Below, piece by piece: positions 11,918-24,581 of a DNA stretch of 64,000 nucleotides (positions within the stretch are counted from its first letter, which is position 1; each line of letters opens with the position of its first letter). Made by a program: the position numbers and the translations under genes. The DNA lies in NCBI GenBank assembly GCA_030765055.1, contig CM060953.1, positions 15,922,244 through 15,986,243 of the forward strand, written 5' to 3'. Source of the stretch: Mantis religiosa. Taxonomy: Eukaryota; Arthropoda; Insecta; Mantodea; Mantidae. The notes beneath the pieces are model-generated. The model made no database searches. It was not told the origin of the DNA and saw nothing but the letters and a program-made list of their open reading frames with translations.

Positions 11918-14900
11918 CGAACTTCGACATTAAGTTTGGTACTCCATGCTCAATCCCTCCCGTACCTTAGTACGGTCTACTCCACTCATAGCCTTGCTGA
12001 ACCTCGACATTAAGTTTGGTACTCCGTGCCCAATCCCTCTCCGTACCTTAGTACGGTCTACTCCACTCATATCCTTGCCAAACTTCGACATTAAGTTTGG
12101 TACTCCATGCCCAATCCTCTCCGTACCTTAGTGCGGTCTACTCCCCTCATATCCTTGCCAAACTTCGACATTAAGTTTGGTACTCCGTGCCCAATCCTCT
12201 CCGTACCATAGTGCGGTCCACTCCACTCATATCCTTGCCAAACTTCGACATTAAGTTTGGTACTCCATGCCCAATCCTCTCCGTACCTTAGTACGGTCTA
12301 CTCCACTCATATCCTTGCCAAACTTCGACATTAAGTTTGGTACTCCGTGTCCAATCCTCTCCGTAACTTAGTACGGTCTACTCCACACATATCCTTGCCA
12401 AACTTCGACATTAAGTTTGGTACTCCGTGTCCAATCCCTCCCGTACCTTAGTACGGTCCACTCCACTCATATCCTTGCCAAACTTCGACATTAAGTTTGG
12501 TACTCCGTGCCCAATCCTCTCCGTACCTTAGTACGGTCCACTCCACTCATATCCTTGCCAAACTTCGAAATTAAGTTTGGTACTCCGTGCCCAATCCCTC
12601 CCGTACCTTAGTACGGTCCACTCCACTCATATCCTTGCCAAACTTCGACATTAAGTTTGGTACTCCGTGCCCAATCCCTCCCGTACCTTAGTACGGTCCA
12701 CTCCACTCATATCCTTGCTGAACTTCGACATTAAGTTTGGTACTCCGTGTCCAAACCTCTCCGTACCTTAGTACGGTCTACTCCACACATATCCTTGCCA
12801 AACTTCGACATTAAGCTTGATACTCCGTCCCCAATCCTCTCCGTACCTTAGTGCGGCCTACTCCACTCATATCCTTGCCAAACTTGGACATTAAGCTTGG
12901 TACTCCGTGCCCAATCCTCTCCGTACCTTAGTGCGGTCTACTCCACTCATATCCTTGCCAAACTTCGACATTAAGTTTGGTACTCCGTGCCCAATACTCT
13001 CCGTACCTTAGTACGGTCTACTCCACTCATATCCTTGCCAAACTTCGACATTAAGTTTGGTACTCCGTGCCCAATACTCTCCGTACCTTAGTACGGTCTA
13101 CTCCACTCATATCCTTGCCAAACTTGGACATTAAGCTTGGTACTCCGTGCCCAAACCTCTCCGTACCTTAGTGCGGCCTACTCCACTCATATCCTTGCCA
13201 AACTTCGACATTAAGTTTGGTACTCCGTGCCCAATACTCTCCGTACCTTAGTACGGTCTACTCCACTCATATCCTTGCCAAACTTCGACATTAAGTTTGG
13301 TACTCCGTGCCCAATACTCTCCGTACCTTAGTACGGTCTACTCCACTCATATCCTTGCCAAACTTCGACATTAAGTTTGGTACTCCGTGCCCAATCCTCT
13401 CCGTACCTTAGTACGGTCTACTCCACACATATCCTTGCCGAACCTCGACATTAAGTTTGGTACTCCATGCCCAATCCCTCTCCGTACCTTAGTACGGTCT
13501 ACTCCACACATATCCTTGCCAAACTTCGACATTAAGTTTGGTACTCCGTGCCCAATCCTCTCCGTACCTTAGTGCGGTCTACTCCACTCATATCCTTGCC
13601 AAACTTCGACATTAAGTTTGGTACTCCGTGCCCAATACTCTCCGTACCTTAGTACGGTCTACTCCACTCATATCCTTGCCAAACTTCGACATTAAGTTTG
13701 GTACTCCGTGCCCAATACTCTCCGTACCTTAGTACGGTCTACTCCACTCATATCCTTGCCAAACTTCGACATTAAGTTTGGTACTCCGTGCCCAATCCTC
13801 TCCGTACCTTAGTACGGTCTACTCCACACATATCCTTGCCGAACCTCGACATTAAGTTTGGTACTCCATGCCCAATCCCTCTCCGTACCTTAGTACGGTC
13901 TACTCCACTCATATCCTTGCCAAACTTCGACATTAAGTTTGGTACTCCGTGCCCAATACTCTCCGTACCTTAGTACGGTCTACTCCACTCATATCCTTGC
14001 CAAACTTCGACATTAAGTTTGGTACTCCGTGCCCAATCCTCTCCGTACCTTAGTACGGTCTACTCCACACATATCCTTGCCGAACCTCGACATTAAGTTT
14101 GGTACTCCATGCCCAATCCTCTCCGTACCTTAGTACGGTCTACTCCACACATATCCTTGCCGAACCTCGACATTAAGTTTGGTACTCCATGCCCAATCCC
14201 TCCCGTACCTTAGTACGGTCTACTCCACTCATATCCTTGCCAAACTTCGACATTAAGTTTGGTACTCCGTGCCCAATCCTCTCCGTACCTTAGTACGGTC
14301 TACTCCACTCATATCCTTGCCAAACTTCGACATTAAGTTTGGTACTCCGTGCCCAATCCTCTCCGTACCTTAGTACGGTCTACTCCACACATATCCTTGC
14401 CGAACCTTGACATTAAGTTTGGTACTCCATGCCCAATCCCTCTCCGTACCTTAGTACGGTCTACTCCACACATATCCTTGCCAAACTTCGACATTAAGTT
14501 TGGTACTTCATGCCCAATCCCTCTCCGTACCATAGTACGGTCTACTCCACACATATCCTTGACAAACTTCGACATTAAGTTTGGTACTGCTTGCCCAATC
14601 CTCTCCATACCTTAGTACGGCCTACTCCACACATATCCTTGCCAAACTTCGACATTAAGTTTGGTACTCCATGCCCAATCCTCTCCGTACCTTAGTACGG
14701 TCTACTCCACTCATATCCTTGCTGAACTTCGACATTAAGTTTGGTACTGCTTGCCCAATCCCTCTCCGTACCTTAGTACGGTCTACTCCACTCATATCCT
14801 TGCCAAACTTCGACATTAAGTTCGGTACTCCGTGCCCAATCCTCTCCGTACCTTAGTGCGGTCTACTCCACTCATATCCTTGACAAACTTCGACATTAAG

Positions 14901-17900
14901 TTTGGTACTCCGTGTCCAATCCTCTCCGTACCTTAGTACGGTCTACTCCACTCATATCCTTGACAAACTTCGACATTAAGTTTGGTACTCCGTGTCCAAT
15001 CCTCTCCGTACCTTAGTACGGTCTGTTCCACTCATATCCTTGCCAAACTTCGACATTAAGTTTGGTACTGCTTGCCCAATCCTCTCCATACCTTAGTACG
15101 GTCTACTCCACTCATATCCTTGCCAAACTTCGACATTAAGTTTGGTACTCCATGCCCAATCCTCTCCGTACCTTAGTGCGGTCTACTCCACACATATCCT
15201 TGCCAAACTTCGACATTAAGTTTGGTACTCCATGCCCAATCCCTCTGTACCTTAGTACGGTCTACTCCACACATATCCTTGCCAAACTTCGACATTAAGT
15301 TTGGTACTCCATGCCCAATCCTCTCCGTACCTTAGTACGGTCTACTCCACTCATAACCTTGCCAAACTTCGACATTAAGTTTGGTACTCCGTGCCCAATC
15401 CTCTCCGTACCTTAGTACGGTCTACTCCACACATATCCTTGACAAACTTCGACATTAAGTTTGGTACTCCGTGTCCAATCCTCTCCGTACCTTAGTACGG
15501 TCTACTCCACACATATCCTTGCCAAACTTCGACATTAAGTTTGGTACTCCATGCCCAATCCTCTCCGTACCTTAGTGCGGTCTACTCCACACATATCCTT
15601 GCCAAACTTCGAATTTAGTTTGGTACTCCATGCCCAATCCTCTCCGTACCTTAGTGCGGTCTACTCCACTCATATCCTTGCCAAACTTCGACATTAAGTT
15701 TGGTACTCCATGCCCAATCCCTCCCGTACCTTAGTGCGGTCTACTCCACACATATCCTTGCCAAACTTCGACATTAAGTTTGGTACTCCATGCCCAATCC
15801 TCTCCGTACCTTAGTGCGGTCTACTCCACACATATCCTTGCCAAACTTCGACATTAAGTTTGGTACTCCATGCCCAATCCCTCCCGTACCTTAGTACGGT
15901 CTACTCCACACATATCCTTGCCAAACTTCGACATTAAGTTTGGTACTCAAGGCCCAATCCCTCCCGTACCTTAGTACGGTCTACTCCACACATATCCTTG
16001 CCAAACTTCGACATTAAGTTTGGTACTCCGTGCCCAATCCTCTCCGTACCTTAGTGCGGTCTACTCCACACATATCCTTGCCAAACTTCGACATTAAGTT
16101 TGGTACTCCATGCCCAATCCCTCCCGTACCTTAGTACGGTCTACTCCACACATATCCTTGCCAAACTTCGACATTAAGTTTGGTACTCCGTGCCCAATCC
16201 CTCCCGTACCTTAGTACGGTCTACTCCACACATATCCTTGCCAAACTTCGACATTAAGTTTGGTACTCCGTGCCCAATCCCTCCCGTACCTTAGTACGGT
16301 CCACTCCACTCATATCCTTGCCAAACTTCGACATTAAGTTTGGTACTCCGTGCCCAATCCCTCCCGTACCTTAGTACGGTCTACTCCACACATATCCTTG
16401 CCAAACTTCGACATTAAGTTTGGTACTCCATGCCCAATCCCTCCCGTACCTTAGTACGGTCTACTCCACACATATCCTTGCCAAACTTCGACATTAAGTT
16501 TGGTACTCCGTGCCCAATCCCTCCCGTACCTTAGTACGGTCTACTCCACACATATCCTTGCCAAACTTCGACATTAAGTTTGGTACTCCATGCCCAATCC
16601 CTCCCGTACCTTAGTACGGTCTACTTCACACATATCCTTGCTGAACTTCGACATTAAGTTTGGTACTCCATGCCCAATCCCTCCCGTACCTTAGTACGGT
16701 CTACTTCACTCATATCCTTGCCAAACTTCGACATTAAGTTTGGTACTCCATGCCCAATACTCTCCGTACCTTAGTACGGTCTACTCCACACATATCCTTG
16801 CTGAACTTCGACATTAAGTTTGGTACTCCGTGCCCAATACTCTCCGTACCTTAGTACGGTCTACTCCACACATATCCTTGCTGAACTTCGACATTAAGTT
16901 TGGTACTCCGTGCCCAATACTCTCCGTACCTTAGTACGGTCTACTCCACACATATCCTTGCTGAACTTCGACATTAAGTTTGGTACTCCGTGCCCAATCC
17001 TCTCCGTACCTTAGTACGGTCTACTCCACTCATATCCTTGCTGAACTTCGACATTAAGTTTGGTACTCCGTGCCCAATCCCTCCCGTACCTTAGTACGGT
17101 CTACTCCACACATATCCTTGCCAAACTTCGACATTAAGTTTGGTACTCCGTGTCCAATCCTCTCCGTACCTTAGTACGGTCTACTCCACTCATATCCTTG
17201 CCAAACTTCGACATTAAGTTTGGTACTCCGTGCCCAATCCTCTCCGTACCTTAGTACGATCTACTCCACACATATCCTTGCCAAACTTCGACATTAAGTT
17301 TGGTACTCCGTGCCCAATCCTCTCCGTACCTTAGTACGGTCTACTCCACACATATCCTTGCCAAACTTCGACATTAAGTTTGGTACTCCGTGTCCAATCC
17401 TCTCCGTACCTTAGTACGGTCTACTCCACACATATCCTTGCCAAACTTCGACATTAAGTTTGATACTCCATGCCCAATCCCTCCCGTACCTTAGTACGGT
17501 CTACTCCACACATATCCTTGCCAAACTTCGACATTAAGTTTGGTGCTCCATGCCCAATCCCTCCCGTACCTTATAACGGTCTACTCCACACATATCCTTG
17601 CCAAACTTCGACATTAAGTTTGATACTCCGTGCCCAATCCTCTCCGTACCTTAGTACGGTCTACTCCACTCATATCCTTGCCAAACTTCGACATTAAGTT
17701 TGGTACTCGGTGCCCAATCCTCTCCGTACCTTAGTGCGGTCTACTCCACTCATATCCTTGCCAAACTTCGACATTAAGTTTGGTACTCGGTGCCCAATCC
17801 TCTCCGTACCTTAGTGCGGTCCACTCCACTCATATCCTTGCCGAACTTCGACATTAAGTTTGGTAATCCATGCCCAATCCCTCCCGTACGTTAGTGCGGT

Positions 17901-18564
17901 CCACTCCACTCATATCCTTGCTGAACTTCGACATTAAGTTTGGTACTCCGTGTCCAATCCTCTCCGTACCTTAGTACGGTCTACTCCACACATATCCTTG
18001 CAGAACTTCGACATTAAGTTTGGTACTCCGTGTCCAATCCTCTCCGTACCTTAGTACGGTCTACTCCACTCATATCCTTGCCAAACTTCGACATTAAGTT
18101 TGGTACTCGGTGTCCAATCCTCTCCGTACCTTAGTACGGTCTACTCCACTCATATCCTTGCAGAACTTCGACATTAAGTTTGGTACTCGGTGTCCAATCC
18201 TCTCCGTACCTTAGTACGGTCTACTCCACTCATATCCTTGCAGAACTTCGACATTAAGTTTGGTACTCCGTGCCCAATCCCTCCCGTACCTTAGTACGGT
18301 CTACTCCACTCATATCCTTGCCAAACTTCGACATTAAGTTTGGTACTCCGTGCCCAATCCCTCCCGTACCTTAGTACGGTCTACTCCACTCATATCCTTG
18401 CCAAACTTCGACATTAAGTTTGGTACTCCGTGCCCAATCCCTCCCGTACCTTAGTACGGTCTACTCCACTCATATCCTTGCCAAACTTCGACATTAAGTT
18501 TGGTACTCCGTGCCCAATCCCTCCCGTACCTTAGTACGGTCTACTCCACACATATCCTTGCAGA
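11918..18564. repeat. 80-bp satellite array, about 83 copies
   Basis: Unit TTCGACATTAAGTTTGGTAC... to ...ATATCCTTGCCAAAC is 80 bp, with an 81-bp variant where CCTCTCCG becomes CCCTCTCCG. Every unit holds a perfect hairpin, CCGTAC-CTTA-GTACGG; the GTGCGG variants break one pair. Copies are very alike (CCGTGC/CCATGC, CACTC/CACAC and CCAAAC/CTGAAC are the main switches), which suggests recent homogenisation. The short frames reported inside (for example 13387-13572 and 14349-14615) arise only where 81-bp units keep frame and are not genes. Confidence 0.97.
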
Positions 18565-18578
18565 ACAGAGAAGAATCC
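18565..18578 (+). repeat. target-site duplication, right copy
   Basis: ACAGAGAAGAATCC, 14/14 identical to 11673-11686. It marks the right boundary of the 6.9-kb insert. Confidence 0.85.
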
Positions 18579-19195
18579 ATCTTTGTCAGTGAGAGTAGTC
18601 GAACAGCTCTGCTCTGAACTTACAGCTGTGAGTGTTAGATGCGTAGGAACATCGGGACATTAAATTGAGACAACAGGAAAACTTACCACTCCAGGGGCGA
18701 TATTGCTGTGTGGCGAAGACGTTATTTAAGGACAATCAGACTGTACCGGGATACAAGTCGCAAAATATACTACCTTGACGAGACTTGGGTGAATGGAGAA
18801 CACACGACAAGTATGACGTGACACGACTTTTAAGACTGAAAGACAAGCATTTTTGCAAGGTATGTGTGCTGGTTTAAAAAATTCCAGTGGAAAAGGCCGA
18901 ATGCCTTTCATTATAAACTTGTTTCATTTTCATTGCTCGTTCATTCAGTTTCGACTTACTCAGTTTCATTATAAACTTGTATTTTTGCATGCCTTCATAT
19001 TCTTATTTATATGATTTTATCTATCTTCCTGGCAATTGTTATGACGTTTACTGCAAGTTTCAATGAGACGGGAAAGACACCGCCCATGGGCTATGGCGCG
19101 AAAGTATTAGCCTATTAGGATGAGGAGGAAGGTAGTTGCACGCGGAGTGATACATGTCGGCGGGGCAAGGTTATGTGAAACAGAGATTAGTTATT
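18579..19195 (+). pseudogene. DDE transposon, copy 1, 3' part
   Basis: Resumes the element broken at 11686. The plus strand reads RKIYYLDETWVNGEHTT (approximately, with frame damage) and then the equivalent of FKTERQAFLQGMCAGLKN, matching the DDE core with the catalytic D of the LDETW motif. The sequence aligns, inverted, with 39310-39960 and then, beyond the LTR inserted in copy 2, with 37190-37410. That gives a right end at about 19195 (AAGGTTATGTGAAACAGAG). Several stops and shifts make it a pseudogene. Confidence 0.75.
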
Positions 19196-20100
19196 AGTAC
19201 AGTACAAATACATAGTTATTACAGTACACAGTGTATGTGTCTTTAAGTGAAAGTTTGGCCTTATTAATTTCTAAACTTCATTAAAAATATTTAGGTGATT
19301 TTGTACACGTTTTTTTTATTGTTTTTCCTTCATTCTCTGTATTACCCGGAATTCCTTTAACCCGTACCGTCCCTTTTCCCAGTTAATCCGGTTCTACTGC
19401 AATCACGTAGCCGATCAAGCTTACTGTTACCGTCTTGGGATTAGAACCCAGGATCTCCCAAATGCGAGCTCTTTATTGCGTGTTAAGCGTTGCCTAAGAT
19501 AAATCAGATACTCCGATTGAACCGTATATCTCACATTCTCGCCCAGTCTGTGTGTATTATTGGTTTTGACACTGTCAAATAGTGTCATTTAGTGGTTGAA
19601 TGCCTCAGCTAAAGATACCGCTACAGGAATCGATCGTTGTTCTCTAAGTGGAGCACAATTGCCTTAATTAACTCTGCCACGCGCACACTATCAGCCTAAT
19701 GGTGTCACGCAGGACAAGTATGTCTTTCAATTGTTTCCTGTTAGAGCTCATTTCTAATTATTCTTAAAAGACGCACAGTATCTTCTAGCTTCAATTGTTT
19801 TGGGACATCAATCAACCTACGGCTTCGTGGATAAGCTTAAAGATCACTGTCATTGTTATTTCTTACATGTATGAAAGATATGTATCAACACCAAATTATC
19901 TATTAGAACGTCCCTACCCACTATTTCTGATACAAGATCTTCCTGCGAGAAAAAAAATTTGCAAAATAAAGACTAAAGACGGGTACTTGATATAGATACA
20001 AAATATATCCCACGACAATCCATACTCCATTTATCATTTCTACTTCTACTTTCAATACAAATAAGAATGCTGAGAGAGCGGTTTAAAACCAAAAAGGTTA
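19196..20100. other. mostly unassigned; possible tRNA-SINE trace
   Basis: At about 19305-19500 the minus strand carries a B-box-like GGGTTCTAATCCC about 60 bp downstream of a weak A-box-like stretch, then a body ending in an A-rich tail. It could be an old tRNA-derived SINE, but the A box is poor. The plus frame at 19795-19995 has no recognisable domain. Confidence 0.3.
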
Positions 20101-20101
20101 A

Positions 20102-22741
20102 ATACGAAGGTGGTCTTAAAAGTTTCAGGCCTAATAAAGATACAAGGCACTTTTTCAGAATTTTTATTTTTCAACATAGTCTCCTTGTAACTCTACACAC
20201 TTCTCCCAGCAATGCTCTCATCTCTATAACCCGTCCAAGTAGTACTCGGTGTTTTTCAACATAGTCTCCTTGTAACTCTACACACTTCTCCCAGCGATGC
20301 TCTCATCTCTATAACCCGTCCAAATAGTACTCGGCGTTTTTCAACATAGTCTCCTTGTAACTCTACACACTTCTCCCAGCAATGCTCCTATCTCTATAAC
20401 CCGTCCAAATAGTACTCGGCGTTTTTCAACATAGTCTCCTTGTAACTCTACACACTTCTCCCAGCGAAGCTCTCATCTCTATAACCCGTCCAAATAGTAC
20501 TCGACGTTTTTCTACATAGTCTCCTTGTAACTCTACACACTTCTCCCAGCAATGCTCTCATCTCTATAACCCGTCCAAGTAGTACTCGGTGTTTTTCAAC
20601 ATAGTCTCCTTGTAACTCTACACACTTCTCCCAGCAATGCTCTCATCTCTATAACCCGTCCAAATAGTACTCGGCGTTTTTCAACATAGTCTCCTTGTAA
20701 CTCTACACACTTCTCCCAGCGAAGCTCTCATCTCTATAACCCGTCCAAATAGTACTCGGCGTTTTTCAACATAGTCTCCTTGTAACTCTACACACTTCTC
20801 CCAGCAATGCTCTCATCTCTATAACCCGTCCAAGTAGTACTCGGTGTTTTTCAACATAGTCTCCTTGTAACTCTACACACTTCTCCCAGCGATGCTCTCA
20901 TCTCTATAACCCGTCCAAATAGTACTCGGCGTTTTTCAACATAGTCTCCTTGTAACTCTACACACTTCTCCCAGCAATGCTCCTATCTCTATAACCCGTC
21001 CAAATAGTACTCGGCGTTTTTCAACATAGTCTCCTTGTAACTCTACACACTTCTCCCAGCGAAGCTCTCATCTCTATAACCCGTCCAAATAGTACTCGAC
21101 GTTTTTCAACATAGTCCTTGTGACTCTACACACTTCTCCCAGCGTTGTCCCCATTTCTGTAACCCGTCCAAATAGTACTCGGTGTTTTTCAACATAGTCT
21201 CCTTGTAACTCTACACACTTTCACCAGCGGTGTTCCCACCTCTGTAACCCGTCCAAATAGTACTCGACGTTTTTCAACATAGTCTCCTTGTAACTCTACA
21301 CACTTCTCCCAGCGATGTTCTCATATCTGTAACCCGTCCAAATAGTACTCGGCGTTTTTCAACATAGTCCCTTGTAACTCTACACACATCTCGCAGCGAT
21401 GTTCCTATCTCTGTTACCCGTCCAAATAGTACTCAGCGTTTTTCAACATAGTCTCCTTTTAACTCTACTCACTTCTCTCAGCGATGCTCTCATGTCTATA
21501 ACCCGTCCAAATAGTACTCGGCGTTTTTCAGCATAGTCTCCTTGTAACTCTACACACTTCTTCCAGCGATGCTTCTATCTCTGTAACCCGGCCAAATGGT
21601 ACTCGCCGTTTTTCAACATAGTGTCCTTGTAACTCTACACACTTCTCTCCGCGATGTTCCCATCTCTGTAACCCGTCCAAATAGAACTCGCCATTTTTCA
21701 ACAAAGTCTCTATGTAACTCTACACACTTATCCCAGCGATGCTCTCATCTCTGTAACAGTCCAAGTAGTACTCGGCGTTTTTCTCAGCAAAATAACTTTT
21801 CAGGAAGGTAATTGCCTCTTCATTTGACGAAAATCTCTGTCAACCGAGCGCAGTTTACAGAGGAGGAAACAAAAACAAGTCCCTTGGGGCTAGATCTGGT
21901 GAGTCAAGTAGTTCAAACCGTAATTCGGGAATTTTCGCACATTGGAGCCGCTGTGGTGTGAGACGGTGCGTTGTCTTGCTGAAACAGGATTTTAGTTTTC
22001 TGCAAATGTGGCCGTTTTTCCGCAAGTTCTGCCTTCAGCTTGTTAAGTAATAATGCGTAATATGCTCCTGTAATGGTTACTCTTTTTAAATATAATTGAT
22101 TAAAATAACGCTATGACTATACCAAAAAACAGTAGCCATCACTTTCCCAGGTGAAAAAAACGGTGTTTTCTTTTTATGGAGCCGGTTCCCCCTTTGTAGT
22201 CCAATGCTTGGACTATAGTTTTATTTCGGGCGTATAATGGTGTATACAAGTTTCATCCACAGTGGTTAAACAGTAATTAAAATTAATTGCACCTAAACTG
22301 CGCCAACAGAACGTTTTAAATGTTTATTCGAACAGGTTTTTCGTCTAACGTGAATAAACGTGGCACACAACGTGCGGACAGCTTTTTCATGTCTAAATGT
22401 TGATTTAATATATGACAAACACGTTGTTTTGACATGTTCATAGCCTCTGCTGTCTCTCTCACTTTAATTTGGCGGTCGTCTGGCACCATGTGGAAAACTT
22501 TAGCTGTGTTTTCGTCGGTAGTTGCAGTTTCTGGACGTCCCATACCTTCATCGTCTCCCACGCTCTTACGGCCACGTTTAAATTCAACTGCCCAAAATGT
22601 CACTTTTGTAAATGATAGTGCAGAATCCCTATACACAGAATCCAACTCACCTTTGATTTGCGTAGATGTATTGCCCGTCAAAAACAAATATTTTGTGAGA
22701 GCTCGATACTCGATTTTGTCCGTTTTCATAAAAACACTCAT
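20102..22741 (-). pseudogene. mariner transposase pseudogene with expanded C-terminus
   Basis: An ATG at 22741 (minus) opens a frame with a mariner N-terminal HTH: ALTKYLFLTGNTSTQIKGEL, VTFWAVEFKRGRKS and ETAEAMNMSKQRVCHILNQH. After 22316 the frame is broken, but the core can be followed to 21800: GKVMATVFW, the second-Asp block FQQDNAPSHTTA at about 21950-21985, and PDLAPRDLFLFP for the third Asp. The C-terminal words EYYLDG, EHRWEKCVELQGDYVEK are present about 19 times because their coding DNA became an 85-bp tandem array (20160-21790). The 3' end has a TIR-like TACGAAGGTGGTCTTAAAAG at 20103. The other terminal repeat was not found above 22741. Confidence 0.85.
20160..21790 (-). repeat. 85-bp array made from mariner C-terminal codons
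   Basis: CAACATAGTCTCCTTGTAAC recurs at 20172, 20257, 20342 and 20427 in steps of 85 bp, about 19 units. The minus strand of each unit encodes YYLDG...EHRWEKCVELQGDYVEK. Because 85 is not a multiple of three, each unit changes frame, so the array cannot be one long protein. Units 1-4 (from 20172) recur as units 8-11 (from 20767), a 595-bp higher-order repeat. Units toward 21790 are more diverged. Confidence 0.93.
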
Positions 22742-22744
22742 ATC

Positions 22745-24321
22745 AACTCACTAAGACGAATGATAATGATAATGTATAGATAATAGATAATGAGTGAGTG
22801 TGTGTTGTTTACGGGCCCATCGACAACAAGGTCATTTGGGCCCGATAATAGATAATGTATTAACCTAAAAACTCGACATAGATTTTCCACTATAAATACG
22901 CGTTGAGTTCCCCTTAATCAAATATTTTAAATAGAAGATTTACGGTATATACGTAAGTGTGTCTGTGCGATTAAACTCTATATTTCAATTGTTTATTTTA
23001 GATTTCATGGTTAACAGCATATCTCAAACAGTTGTTTATATAGTAAACTTGCTCTACGTGTTTCAAGGATAATATAACTAAAATGTCCCCCCCCAAAAAA
23101 AAAAAAACGCTTCTTGAAACGTTTTTCAAACGCTTTAATATATGTAATAAATGGCTGAAAATGTCGAATTAAATATCGTCCGAGGGCTGTTCAATAAAGA
23201 GTGATCATAATTTTTTACGGTCATAATTTTTCATACTAAAATAGTAGTCAAAAGTGTCATTTAGGCTTCATAATACATGGAAACCTGGAAACAAAGATCT
23301 TTAGCGTCTTTAAAACAAAAAATGACTGAGGTACACAATTCTATATTTGAGAACAGATTTATCTGATTGGATAGCTTGTTCCTAGTACTAAAAGTTTATA
23401 AACTCGACGGAATCTAAACAACTGACGATCATTTCTAAATGTTGTGGAAGGAAGTTGTTAATCGAATCACGGCAGGCGCGTCTGACGACAAAAAGTCATC
23501 TCTGGAGAACGGTATAGCGATAAACCAAAATTAAACAGAACAAATACGCCGCTAATGTACAATGTACTCCTTTGATTCAAAGCTGAAATCTTGCTTAGGT
23601 TTATAGGCACAACAAACGGATATAGCCGGGATGGGGATGCTGCTGTTTTTAACTTCCGATCCATAAAGCCGTTCCGCAGACCAAGCTGACGACACCCCCT
23701 CCCCCTGCTCTCCTTTCCTTTCCAGTAAACTAAAACGAGCTCTACACGAAATACGAAGGCTCGGATTTGCGAAACGTTCTCTCTAAACGTTGCTCATATG
23801 TTATTATCCTATACGCTGGAACTCCCTTGCAGTGTTATCAAATTTCCTGGGGAAGTTGTCCCTTTAGCTCCTATACAGGGCGTTTCGCATTCACAGACAA
23901 GGCAGCTATATGTCCAGTACGACATGCTGTCAGTATCTCGTAGTTGCCGATAGATAGTAGAAGCTCATGGCGTGTATTTAAACAAACAACTATCTTTGTT
24001 AACAAAGGAAAGTTTTCCCTCCTCTTTGACAGTTGAATCAGAAGTTATTGTTCAGAGAAGTCGTGTACTGAACTGGAGCTGTGCTGTTAATAGCTTCCTG
24101 CCTTCTCCGGTGAAGAACTAATTAAGTATTTGTACTCATAATATTTGGTATTAAGTAGACTACACAAACACAAAATGCAGTGTTGGTTTAAAAGAATCGT
24201 GCCGTGCTATGACGTTATATATACAGATGTATTTTTATCTTGATAAGTGCAGAGCGGGGTCAGTCTTCACTTTGTGTGCATTGCCCTGGTAAGTACCCTC
24301 GAGTTTATATATGAAATGAAA
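22745..24321. other. unassigned; orphan mariner end at about 23183
   Basis: At 22815-22851 there is an inverted pair GGGCCC...GGGCCC around GTCGA-like sequence, perhaps an old SINE tail. At about 23183 GAGGGCTGTTCAATAAAGAG followed by TCATAATTTTTTACGG is the terminal repeat of the mariner family seen at 42431-43316, with no body attached. The remainder shows no coding or repeat structure I recognise. Confidence 0.4.
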
Positions 24322-24562
24322 TGTGTAGTGTTTAACGCCGGCTTTTACTACATACGGCACCGCAGGCGCTGACATTGGTGATACATGAAATGAACATGGA
24401 GCACCGGTGGAATGATATGGCGGGGGAAACCGGAGATCCCGGAGAAATCCCGCCCCAATGCCGTGTTGTCCAGCACAAATCTCACTTTGCGGTCACCTGG
24501 GATCGAACCCGGGCCGCCTTGGTGACGGCCAAGAGGTCTAACCACTGAACCACGGCGCGGTC
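24322..24562 (-). mobile_element. tRNA-derived SINE, copy 1
   Basis: Reading the minus strand from 24562: an A box in GTGGTTCAGTGGTTAGACC, a B box in GGGTTCGATCCCAG, then a body with CCGGTTTCCCCCGCCAT and an end GCGTTAAACACTACACA. This is a typical RNA polymerase III tRNA-derived SINE. A nearly identical copy lies at 52870-53115. The 77-codon minus frame through it is an artefact of the SINE sequence. Confidence 0.92.
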
Positions 24563-24581
24563 TCGAGGCCACGAAATTCAT

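Noticed and set aside
11918..18564. CRISPR-like appearance: short palindromic repeat at regular spacing
   Set aside because: There are no unique spacers; the whole 80-bp unit repeats. The context is eukaryotic, so this is a satellite.
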